Below are positions 1-6,589 of a stretch of 9,232 bases of DNA, piece by piece. The notes beneath the pieces were generated by a model. It was not told the DNA's origin. It saw nothing but the letters and a program-made list of their open reading frames with translations, and searched no databases. Source of the DNA: Desulfosporosinus sp. GTDB lineage: Bacteria; Bacillota; Desulfitobacteriia; Desulfitobacteriales; Desulfitobacteriaceae. Numbering within the stretch: position 1 is the first letter of the stretch; each line of letters starts with the position of its first letter. The translations under genes were made by a program, and so were the position numbers. The stretch spans positions 1 through 9,232 of the forward strand of contig JADQBO010000144.1 of NCBI GenBank assembly GCA_016278585.1, read 5' to 3'.

Positions 1-951
1 ATAAAATTAGGTCTAAAATCAAGCATTATGGGATGGAATCGTGCCGCTATTTCGGATATTGAAGCCTCTTTGGCATGCGGTGTCGATGCAGTAGCGATTT
101 CAATTTCCACCTCAGATATCCATATTGAACATAAACTTATGACCACTCGCGAGGATGTTTTGGAACGGATGGTTAAGGCAACAACATTTGCTAAACAGGA
201 AGGGATGTATATCTCAGTCAATGCCGAGGATGCTTCACGGTCAGACATGGATTTTCTTGTTCAATTCGCTAAAGAAGCGAAAAAAGCTGGAGCGAATCGA
301 ATTCGTTACTGTGATACTGTCGGGATTTTGGACCCTTTTACAACCTATGATCGTATTAAGGTTTTGATGGAAAAGGCAGATATTGATGTTGAAATGCATA
401 CCCATGACGATTTTGGAATGGCAACCGCGAATGCATTGGCGGGAGTGAAAGCTGGAGCTTCCCACGTAGGTGTTACTGTTAATGGTTTGGGAGAACGTGC
501 AGGTAATGCAGCATTAGAGGAAGTGGTCATGGCTCTTAAGCATTTGTTAGATACTGATTTAAGTTTTGCAACAGAACGATTTGTCGAGGTTTCTGAATAT
601 GTCGCCCGAGCCTCCGGTCGAATGCTTCCTCCTTGGAAGTCGATTGTAGGAAGTAACATGTTTGCCCATGAATCTGGTATTCATGCAGACGGGGCACTGA
701 AAAATCCTAAAACTTACGAGGCATTTAGCCCGGAAGATGTTGGCTCTGAGCGTCAGATTGTTATTGGAAAACACTCAGGAACTGCGTCTATCAAGGCGAA
801 GTTTTTCCTTGAATATGGAAAAGAAATGACGGACGTTGACGCTAATGAGATGTTATCGCGGGTAAGAGCACTGGCCGTGGATATGAAACGATCACTCTTT
901 GATAAAGAACTAGTCTATATCTATAGCGATATGTTAAAGCAGCGAAAGTAG
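1..951 (+). CDS. nifV: NifV-like homocitrate synthase (or Re-citrate synthase), 5' truncated
   Basis: Claisen-type condensation of acetyl-CoA with a 2-oxo acid (2-oxoglutarate for homocitrate, oxaloacetate for citrate) is the role of this DRE-TIM barrel family. The frame is open from base 1, so the start and the N-terminal metal-binding/arginine motif lie upstream; the ATG at 28 is internal. Visible motifs are EDASRSD (226-246), the metal-binding HTHDDFG (from 397), NGLGERAGN (around 481-510), HESGIHADG (from 667) and IGKHSG (763-780). These match NifV closely from end to end, and there is no LeuA-type C-terminal regulatory domain. An isocitrate dehydrogenase follows after 83 bp, which raises the alternative that this is a Re-citrate synthase feeding glutamate synthesis. 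The family call is firm; the choice of substrate is not. No other nif genes are visible. Confidence 0.85.
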   Translation: MKLGLKSSIMGWNRAAISDIEASLACGVDAVAISISTSDIHIEHKLMTTREDVLERMVKATTFAKQEGMYISVNAEDASRSDMDFLVQFAKEAKKAGANRIRYCDTVGILDPFTTYDRIKVLMEKADIDVEMHTHDDFGMATANALAGVKAGASHVGVTVNGLGERAGNAALEEVVMALKHLLDTDLSFATERFVEVSEYVARASGRMLPPWKSIVGSNMFAHESGIHADGALKNPKTYEAFSPEDVGSERQIVIGKHSGTASIKAKFFLEYGKEMTDVDANEMLSRVRALAVDMKRSLFDKELVYIYSDMLKQRK

Positions 952-1034
952 AGAAAAGAGTCTGAGATTTAAATAAGGTAAAAACTGTAATCGCGAATAA
1001 TGAATATGGCTTTAATAAAGGAGAGTAAATAGTC

Positions 1035-2036
1035 ATGACGATAAAAGTAACTTTAATCCCAGGAGATGGAATTGGACCAGAGGTTAGTACTGCAGCCCAA
1101 AATGTGATTACCGCAAGCGGGGCCCCCATTGAATGGGAAGTCGTTCAAGCAGGTGAAGCCACGATTGCTCAGTACGGAAACCCATTACCAGATCATGTTA
1201 TAGAGACTGTTCGTCGTAATAAGGTAGCGCTTAAAGGGCCTATCACAACACCAGTCGGGAAAGGCTTTCGGAGTGTTAATGTATCCTTGCGTAAGCAACT
1301 ACAACTTTATGCCAATGTAAGACATTTGCGAAACTTGCCAAACGTTGATTCACGGTACCAAGGCGTTGATATAGTGGTCGTCCGGGAAAATACCGAGGAT
1401 CTCTACGCCGGAATTGAGCACATGGTTGGACAAAATGCAGCAGAAAGTATTAAGATTATCACCCGTGAAGCCTCAGAACGAATCGGACGGTATGCTTTTG
1501 AACTAGCCCGCCGAGAAGGCCGTAAAAAGGTGACAATTGGTCATAAGGCTAATATCTTAAAGCTAAGCGATGGTCTTTTTCTAGAAAGCATACGTTCAGT
1601 AGCCCGAGATTATCCAGAGATCGAGTGTGAGGATAGAATTGTCGATGCGTTATGTATGAATCTAGTTCAAATTCCTGAGCAATTTGATATATTGGTTTTG
1701 CCTAATCTCTATGGAGACATCATTTCAGATCTTGTCGCAGGCTTAGTGGGCGGTCTGGGTGTTGCTCCAGGGGCAAATATTGGGGAATCGGGTGCTGTTT
1801 TTGAGGCTGCCCATGGAAGTGCTCCTCAAATTGCCGGTAAAAACCTAGCGAATCCGCTCGCCATGATTCTTTCCGGGGTAGAAATGCTAAAATATTTAGG
1901 ATATGACAAAGAAGCCGAACGAGTTGAAAAAGGTGTTGAGCGTGTTTTGGGACAAAGAGATTATATTACTCCAGATTTAGGTGGATCAGCAGGGACTCAA
2001 GAGATGGCAGCTGCTATTATAGATGCTATGGCTTAA
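1035..2036 (+). CDS. NAD-type isocitrate dehydrogenase (isocitrate/isopropylmalate dehydrogenase family)
   Basis: Oxidative decarboxylation of isocitrate to 2-oxoglutarate in the cytoplasm is the likely reaction. The protein has 333 residues, the usual size of the short NAD-type enzymes. It opens with a typical LIPGDGIGPEV. S80 and N82 in GFRSVNVSLRK match the isocitrate-binding Ser-x-Asn of IDH and argue against isopropylmalate or homoisocitrate as substrate. ENTEDLYAG lies at 118-126 and NLYGDIISD at 224-232, with D228 and D232 as probable metal ligands. GLGVAPGANIG follows, as in IDH rather than LeuB. In HGSAPQIAGK (260-269), Q265-I266 replace the Lys-Tyr of NADP enzymes; the usual NAD residue at 265 is Asp. 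The start is ATG with SD AAAGGAGAG at 1017-1025, nine bases upstream. It is probably co-transcribed with the NifV-like gene, and a hairpin follows the stop. Homoisocitrate dehydrogenase is the main alternative. Confidence 0.85.
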   Translation: MTIKVTLIPGDGIGPEVSTAAQNVITASGAPIEWEVVQAGEATIAQYGNPLPDHVIETVRRNKVALKGPITTPVGKGFRSVNVSLRKQLQLYANVRHLRNLPNVDSRYQGVDIVVVRENTEDLYAGIEHMVGQNAAESIKIITREASERIGRYAFELARREGRKKVTIGHKANILKLSDGLFLESIRSVARDYPEIECEDRIVDALCMNLVQIPEQFDILVLPNLYGDIISDLVAGLVGGLGVAPGANIGESGAVFEAAHGSAPQIAGKNLANPLAMILSGVEMLKYLGYDKEAERVEKGVERVLGQRDYITPDLGGSAGTQEMAAAIIDAMA

Positions 2037-2075
2037 GATTTAACACAGATTAGGCCAACAATTACCCCCTTAATG

Positions 2076-2114
2076 ACTAAAGAGGAATGTGCTTGTAGCA
2101 CATTCCTCTTTAGT
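2076..2114 (+). terminator. Hairpin terminator after the isocitrate dehydrogenase gene
   Basis: A perfect 17-bp stem (left arm 2076-2092, right arm 2098-2114) closes a 5-base TTGTA loop, 39 bases after the stop codon. The right arm ends in CCTCTTTAGT, but no clean T-run follows. It is probably a transcription terminator that insulates the synthase/dehydrogenase operon from the sigma-54 region. Confidence 0.75.
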
Positions 2115-2180
2115 TACGCCATATTTCCAATGATTAAAAATATTCAAAATATTAAGATTAAATGTAAACTACTAGATACG

Positions 2181-2198
2181 TGTATACATAAGTAGACA
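2181..2198. promoter_or_regulatory. Upstream activator site A, distal dyad of the MFS promoter
   Basis: The sequence TGTATACATAAGTAGACA fits the dyad TGTNNACNNNNGTNNACA shared by four sites in this window. Its centre is 70 bp upstream of the centre of site B. The position, well upstream of a sigma-54 promoter, is typical of enhancer sites bound by AAA+ activators. The likely ligand is the activator encoded at 6590-8326; that link is inferred. Confidence 0.72.
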
Positions 2199-2250
2199 GA
2201 TGCATAAAAGTCAGTATATTGAACAAATTGCGAGGTTTGGCTCTCTAATG

Positions 2251-2268
2251 TGTATACAATTGTCTACA
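2251..2268. promoter_or_regulatory. Upstream activator site B, proximal dyad of the MFS promoter
   Basis: The sequence TGTATACAATTGTCTACA is the second copy of the dyad. It ends 103 bases before the GG of the -24 element. Sites A and B share the TGTATACA left half and differ mainly in the central four bases and the right half. Confidence 0.72.
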
Positions 2269-2370
2269 TTTATAGATTTTAGATTTTTTGAGATTTTATA
2301 AGGAGTAAAACCTGCCTATACCCCGGTATAAGCTAAACGAGCACAGTATGAATACGGAAATTATCTGAAT

Positions 2371-2386
2371 TGGCATAAGTATTGCA
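2371..2386 (+). promoter_or_regulatory. Sigma-54 (-24/-12) promoter of the MFS transporter gene
   Basis: TGGCATAAGTATTGCA matches the RpoN consensus TGGCAC-N5-TTGCA at all but one base. The GG (2372-2373) and GC (2384-2385) are separated by exactly 10 bases. Transcription should start near 2397. Paired dyads upstream supply the activator sites that this promoter class needs. Confidence 0.88.
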
Positions 2387-2396
2387 ATATAATTCA

Positions 2397-2562
2397 ATAT
2401 ATTCTGAATAAAGGAACTAGTAGATCTAATGCTGGACCTGTGAGGAGGTATAAGCGGAAAAAATCATGACTGTTTGTCGAGACCAAATGGGAGGTAACGT
2501 TTGTCATCATTATCTGTTTTATGGGCTTTAAAACCTAAATAAACGTAAAAGGAGAAAGAAAT
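2397..2562 (+). other. Long untranslated leader of the MFS transporter mRNA
   Basis: If the sigma-54 start is correct, the leader is about 166 nt, against about 58 nt for hbd. It contains a strong Shine-Dalgarno-like GAGGAGGT (2442-2449) with no start codon at a usable distance. A 21-codon ATG frame (2466-2531) lies 17 bases beyond it. The direct repeat GTTTGTC occurs at 2472-2478 and 2499-2505. No known riboswitch fold was recognised. Confidence 0.4.
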
Positions 2563-3798
2563 ATGAGTAAACGCTGGATCGTGGCTCTTGCCGGAATGTT
2601 AATTATGCTATGTTCAGGTGCTGTTTATATCTGGGGAGTGTTTCAAGGGCCTTTGGTCAAGATGTTTGGTTGGTCTCAGGCAAGCACGGCACTTACATTT
2701 TCTGTAACCTTGGGCATCTTTGCTTTAGGTACTATCACTGGGGGTAGGATTCAGGATAAATTTGGTCCTCGCGAAGTGGCCTCTGTGGGCGGCTTAATGA
2801 TCGGCCTAGGTGTATTTTTAGCTAGCTTTACAACGGCTGATAAAGCGTGGATTTTGTATTTGACTTATGGGGCTATGATGGGGTTTGGCGTTGGTATGAT
2901 TTATACTCCGGTTATTGCTTGCGTATCAAAATGGTTCCCGGATAGAAAAGGAACTATTACCGGATTAGTGGTAGGCTCTTTAGGTGCTGGTGGATTATTA
3001 TTCACCCCGATTGCTAAGAGTTTGGTAATCAACAAGGGAGTGTTGGAAACTTTCGAAATATTCGGTATTGTTTTTGGTATTATGATTATTGGAGCAGCAT
3101 TGTTTTTGAAAAATCCCCCGGAAGGTTATAAACCGGTTGGTTGGACCCCTCCAGTTGCGGGTACTAAGGCTGCTATCGTAACTCGAGATTATTCCCCTCG
3201 AGAGATGCTGGGAACACCTCAATTCTATATGCTCGCCGCAATCCTGTTGATTGGGTGTATGTCAGGTTTAATGGTAATACCTTTTGGTTCAGTTCTTGCT
3301 GTCCAGTCTGGTCTTTCAGATTATGTAGCTACGTTAGCAATCATGCTGATCTCTATTGGTAATGCTGGGGGACGCTTTTTATGGGGAGCAGCTGCAGATA
3401 AATTGGGCAGGGTACGTACACTGATGACCCTATTATTTGTTTCTGGTATTACCATGCTCTTCCTCAATGCTTTGCAAGGTTGGATGTCACTTGTAGGTAT
3501 TGGTATCGTTGCCTTCTGCTATGGTGGTTTTTTAGGGACCATGCCCGCTACGGTTGCCGACTTCTTTGGCTCCAAACATCTGGGTGTGAACTATGGGTTA
3601 GTGCTCTTGTTTTTCAGCGCTTCGGCGATAGGAGCTCCAATAGTCTCAGGTATGGCTAAAGATGCAACTGGTAATTTCAGTGGTGCGTTCCTTATCGGAG
3701 GAGTTGCGAGTTTAGTAGGTTTGGTCATTGCCTTCATTACCAAACCACCAGCTGATAATAACGGTGAGTTGAAGGCTGACACTAGTGTAAGTAAGTAA
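2563..3798 (+). CDS. MFS transporter, oxalate/formate antiporter (OFA)-like monocarboxylate carrier
   Basis: This is a 411-residue inner-membrane carrier of the major facilitator superfamily with about 12 hydrophobic helices. The first begins near residue 5 and the last ends near residue 393. The MFS loop 2-3 signature is GGRIQDKFGPRE (60-71), and its half-molecule repeat is GRFLWGAAADKLGRVR (270-285). KWFPDRKG (123-130) is typical of the OFA group. A hydrophilic loop (about 184-220) separates the two six-helix halves, and the C-terminal tail is polar. OFA relatives carry small carboxylates such as oxalate, formate or lactate. The CoA-transferase and acyl-CoA dehydrogenase downstream suggest a short-chain fatty acid such as butyrate or crotonate; that substrate is inferred. 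The ATG is preceded by AAGGAGA with a 7-base gap. Expression should be sigma-54 dependent. Confidence 0.88.
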   Translation: MSKRWIVALAGMLIMLCSGAVYIWGVFQGPLVKMFGWSQASTALTFSVTLGIFALGTITGGRIQDKFGPREVASVGGLMIGLGVFLASFTTADKAWILYLTYGAMMGFGVGMIYTPVIACVSKWFPDRKGTITGLVVGSLGAGGLLFTPIAKSLVINKGVLETFEIFGIVFGIMIIGAALFLKNPPEGYKPVGWTPPVAGTKAAIVTRDYSPREMLGTPQFYMLAAILLIGCMSGLMVIPFGSVLAVQSGLSDYVATLAIMLISIGNAGGRFLWGAAADKLGRVRTLMTLLFVSGITMLFLNALQGWMSLVGIGIVAFCYGGFLGTMPATVADFFGSKHLGVNYGLVLLFFSASAIGAPIVSGMAKDATGNFSGAFLIGGVASLVGLVIAFITKPPADNNGELKADTSVSK

Positions 3799-3822
3799 AT
3801 AAGATACAAAGTAATTGGGTTT

Positions 3823-3860
3823 ATCGCCCTAGTAGTTTAAGTTAATTATTCTAGGGCGAT
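3823..3860 (+). terminator. Hairpin after the MFS transporter gene (terminator or attenuator)
   Basis: A perfect 10-bp GC-rich stem (ATCGCCCTAG at 3823-3832, CTAGGGCGAT at 3851-3860) encloses an AT-rich 18-base loop. A pyrimidine-rich stretch with short T runs follows. It may end the transporter transcript or only reduce read-through into the CoA-transferase gene, for which no clear promoter of its own was found. Confidence 0.6.
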
Positions 3861-3960
3861 TATCCTTCTTCCTTTAATAATTTTATGTGCATAAGTTTTT
3901 ACACATAGTCGGTACTGTTAATGATGGGGTTCATAAAATAACTGCGTGGGGTGAAAGAAA

Positions 3961-5259
3961 ATGTCAAATGTTAAAGAAATGTATCAAGAAAAGCTTTGTG
4001 CAGCAGAAAAGGCTATTAAGCTGGTTCAGGATGGAGACTGTCTCGTTGTACCAACTGGAGTTGGAGAGCCGCCAGCGCTTTTGACAGCTTTGTCAGAGCA
4101 TCGTAGAGAATATCATGGTGTAAAACTATTCCAGATTCTTCCCCTTAGGAAGTTTGGCTATATTGACCCCGAAACAGTCGATAATATTCGCCATGTTGCC
4201 TACTTCCTAGGAGGTGTTACTCGAACAGGTGGTCAGCAAGGGTGGATTGATTACATTCCAAGTTATTTTAGTGAAATGCCAAGAATGATTCAAGATGGGC
4301 AGCTACCGGTTGATACTGTGTTTAGTATTGCTTCGCCCATGGATGAGCACGGGTATTTCTCCATCAGCTTAGCAACAGATTATACGATGGCTGCTATTGA
4401 GAAGGCAAGAACGGTTGTTCTGGAAGTAAACCCTAATGTCCCATTTGCTAACGGGAATTGCTTAGTTCATATATCTCAGGTTACTGCAATTGTGGAAGAT
4501 CAGACCCCATTAACAGAAGTCGGTCTTCCTGTAATTGGTCCGGTTCAGGAAGCAATCGGAAAATATGTGGCAGATCACATTGATGATGGCTCAACGATCC
4601 AAATCGGTTTTGGGGCTATTCCAGATGCAGTCGTAATGCAGCTTACTCATAAACACGATCTAGGGATTCATACGGAGATGGTCGGGGACGGAATCTTAAC
4701 CTTGATTGAAAGCGGCGCAGTAACGAATCGAAGTAAAAATTACTTACCAGGTAAATTTGTAGCCACCTTTGCTTTGGGTTCAAAGCGCCTCTATGAGTTT
4801 ATGAACCGCAATCCCCAGCTGGAGATGCATCCAGTCGATTATACGAATGATCCATGCCTTGCAGGACAGAACGATAATTTGGTCACAATCAACGCTTCAG
4901 TACAAGTGGATTTCCTAGGTCAGTGTTGTTCCGAAAGCATGGGCAGCACCCCTTACAGTGGAACTGGAGGGCAATCAGACTTCGTTCGGGCCGCAAATCG
5001 TTCTAAAGGTGGGAAATCGTTTATCGTACTTCCTGCTACAGCAAAGGATGGAAAAATATCCCGGATTACGCCAACCTTAACCCCAGGGTCCGCTGTAACA
5101 ACCTCGAAAAACGATGTAAATTATGTCGTTACGGAATACGGTGTGGCTCAGTTAAGGGGAAAATCGGCTAAAGAACGAGCCCAAGCACTAATCGCTATTG
5201 CCCACCCAAATTTTAGAGATGAACTTACAGAAGCAGCTAAGAAGATGAATTTGCTATAA
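3961..5259 (+). CDS. Acetyl-CoA hydrolase/transferase family CoA-transferase (butyrate/4-hydroxybutyrate type)
   Basis: It transfers CoA between acetyl-CoA and a short-chain acid through a glutamyl-CoA intermediate. The 432 residues match the length of 4-hydroxybutyrate and butyryl-CoA:acetate CoA-transferases. The catalytic glutamate is E239 in HTEMVGDG, at the position known for this family (about 238). Other family motifs are a glycine-rich GVGEPPALL near residue 34, GFGAIPDAV near 218 and GTGGQSDF (334-341) in the C-terminal CoA-binding half. There is no signal peptide, so it is cytoplasmic. The ATG at 3961 is preceded by GGGGTGA with a 6-base gap. The acyl-CoA dehydrogenase starts 33 bases after the stop, so the two form an operon. 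Substrate (butyrate, crotonate, 4-hydroxybutyrate or propionate) cannot be fixed from sequence alone; the neighbours favour a C4 acid. Confidence 0.9.
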   Translation: MSNVKEMYQEKLCAAEKAIKLVQDGDCLVVPTGVGEPPALLTALSEHRREYHGVKLFQILPLRKFGYIDPETVDNIRHVAYFLGGVTRTGGQQGWIDYIPSYFSEMPRMIQDGQLPVDTVFSIASPMDEHGYFSISLATDYTMAAIEKARTVVLEVNPNVPFANGNCLVHISQVTAIVEDQTPLTEVGLPVIGPVQEAIGKYVADHIDDGSTIQIGFGAIPDAVVMQLTHKHDLGIHTEMVGDGILTLIESGAVTNRSKNYLPGKFVATFALGSKRLYEFMNRNPQLEMHPVDYTNDPCLAGQNDNLVTINASVQVDFLGQCCSESMGSTPYSGTGGQSDFVRAANRSKGGKSFIVLPATAKDGKISRITPTLTPGSAVTTSKNDVNYVVTEYGVAQLRGKSAKERAQALIAIAHPNFRDELTEAAKKMNLL

Positions 5260-5292
5260 GTACAATTTTTCCATTGAAAGTGGGCGTAATAG

Positions 5293-6426
5293 GTGGATTT
5301 TCAGTTAACCCATGAGCAGCTACTGATGCAGAAGATGGTACGTGATTTCGTCCAAAAAGAAATTGTACCTCAAGCAATGATAACCGATGAAATGCACCAA
5401 TTTCCTTTAGAGAGCATTCGTAAAATGGGTAAGCTAGGAATGATGGGAATACCTATTCCAGAGGAATATGGCGGCGCAGGTTCGGACTTCTTATCCTATA
5501 TCTTGGCTATTGAAGAAATTGCCAAAGGGTGTGCTTCCACAGCCGTTATCTTAGCAGTGCATACGTCTGTGGGCACGTTCCCAATTTTGTATTTTGGGAC
5601 GGAAGAGCAAAAACGAAGATATTTACCAAAGCTAGCAAGCGGAGAATTCTTGGGAGCTTTTGCCTTGACAGAAGCGAATGCAGGTTCGGATGCGTCGAGC
5701 CTGCAAACGACTGCGGAACGCAAGGGCGATCACTACGTCCTTAACGGAACAAAACGTTTTATCACCAACGCTGGTTATGCGGACGTCTATTTGGTTATGG
5801 CTTCTATAGACCAAGCTAAAGGTCCATATGGGGTAACTTCCTTTTTGGTAGATAAGGATACGCCAGGATTTCATGTTGGAAAAAAACAGGATAAAATGGG
5901 CTTAAATGGATCAACAACCTGCGAAGTGATATTTGAAGATGCTAGGGTTCCTATAGAAAATGTTTTGGGCGCAGAAGGACAAGGATTTAAAGTTGCAATG
6001 TCTCTGCTGGATGGTGGACGGATTGGAATTGGCGCACAAGCTTTGGGGATAGCTGAGGCAGCACTAGAGGGTGCATTAACCTATTCGAAAGGACGTGTAC
6101 AGTTTAAACAAGCCATTCGCGAGTTCCAAGGAGTTCAATTCATGCTTGCAGATATGGCAACTCAAATCGAAGCGGCTAAACTACTCGTTTATCAAGCAGC
6201 CTCTTTGAGGATGGCCGGATTACCTTATACCAAGCAAGCCTCGATGGCTAAGATGTTTGCCAGCGATACTGCGGTTAAGGTGACAACAGATGCAGTGCAA
6301 ATATTTGGCGGGTATGGCTACTGTAAAGAGTATAAAGTAGAACGTTATATGCGAGATGCTAAGATTACGCAAATTTATGAAGGAACAAATCAGATTCAGA
6401 GGATTGTTGTAGCAAAACACCTGTGA
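5293..6426 (+). CDS. Short-chain acyl-CoA dehydrogenase (butyryl-CoA dehydrogenase type)
   Basis: This FAD enzyme introduces the alpha-beta double bond in a short-chain acyl-CoA, or reduces it in fermentative use. At 377 residues it has normal length. The first family signature, ALTEANAGSD, is at 124-133. The second covers QIFGGYGYCKEY and the following residues near 330-345. The catalytic base is E363 in YEGTNQIQ, as in butyryl-CoA dehydrogenases. The start is GTG: MDFQLTHEQ is the normal family N-terminus, and the next ATG (5326) would remove it. The ribosome site is poor (AAGTGGG at 5278-5284), and with only 33 bases after the CoA-transferase stop, translation probably depends on coupling. 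No electron-transfer flavoprotein genes are in the window, so its electron partner must be encoded elsewhere. Isobutyryl- or 2-methylbutyryl-CoA are possible alternative substrates. Confidence 0.9.
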   Translation: MDFQLTHEQLLMQKMVRDFVQKEIVPQAMITDEMHQFPLESIRKMGKLGMMGIPIPEEYGGAGSDFLSYILAIEEIAKGCASTAVILAVHTSVGTFPILYFGTEEQKRRYLPKLASGEFLGAFALTEANAGSDASSLQTTAERKGDHYVLNGTKRFITNAGYADVYLVMASIDQAKGPYGVTSFLVDKDTPGFHVGKKQDKMGLNGSTTCEVIFEDARVPIENVLGAEGQGFKVAMSLLDGGRIGIGAQALGIAEAALEGALTYSKGRVQFKQAIREFQGVQFMLADMATQIEAAKLLVYQAASLRMAGLPYTKQASMAKMFASDTAVKVTTDAVQIFGGYGYCKEYKVERYMRDAKITQIYEGTNQIQRIVVAKHL

Positions 6427-6466
6427 GTAAGACTCGGACTGACTGCAAACAAATCTACGATTACTC

Positions 6467-6494
6467 AAGCACTTTTTCGAAGGAAGAGGTGCTT
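6467..6494 (+). terminator. Hairpin terminator after the acyl-CoA dehydrogenase gene
   Basis: A 12-bp stem (6467-6478 with 6483-6494, two G-T pairs) closes a GAAG loop about 40 bases after the stop. Only short T runs follow, so termination may be incomplete and the activator gene could receive some read-through. Confidence 0.55.
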
Positions 6495-6575
6495 TGTGTA
6501 GTTGACATAAATGATTAGTTATTCAAGAAGGATTCACCTCTTTTTGGTCGAATTATTTGATAATACCAAAATCGC

Positions 6576-6582
6576 AGGAGGT
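6576..6582 (+). promoter_or_regulatory. Ribosome binding site that fixes the activator start
   Basis: AGGAGGT lies 7 bases before ATG 6590. A TTG at 6557 in the same frame would add 11 residues, but this strong site lies inside that extension and points to 6590. Confidence 0.85.
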
Positions 6583-6589
6583 TTGGGCA

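Larger units (their letters stand above)
2037..2562. other. Intergenic control region before the MFS transporter gene
   Basis: This 526-bp gap holds the terminator of the upstream operon, two 18-bp dyads, a sigma-54 promoter and a long leader, each listed separately. It also contains a 14-bp inverted repeat (TATACC-CC-GGTATA, 2317-2330) midway between the second dyad and the promoter, with no assigned role. No convincing protein-coding gene is seen in either direction. Confidence 0.8.

Noticed and set aside
345..659. Minus-strand open frame of 104 codons inside the NifV-like gene, and similar reverse frames elsewhere
   Set aside because: They lie opposite strongly conserved proteins, lack ribosome sites and show no family features.
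3886..3905. Possible fifth dyad before the CoA-transferase gene (TGTGCATAAG...TACACA)
   Set aside because: It has TGT and ACA ends but fails the inner AC and GT positions that all four sites keep, and its spacing differs.
3887..4084. 65-codon frame overlapping the start of the CoA-transferase gene
   Set aside because: It overlaps a clear family protein in another frame, has no ribosome site and shows no recognisable motif.
6490..6507. Half of a dyad (GTTGACA) and a perfect TTGACA -35 box before the activator gene
   Set aside because: The left half of the dyad is missing, and no acceptable -10 box lies 16-18 bases after TTGACA. It also overlaps the terminator arm.
6557..6589. N-terminal extension of the activator from a TTG codon
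   Set aside because: A strong AGGAGGT lies inside the extension at the right distance for ATG 6590.
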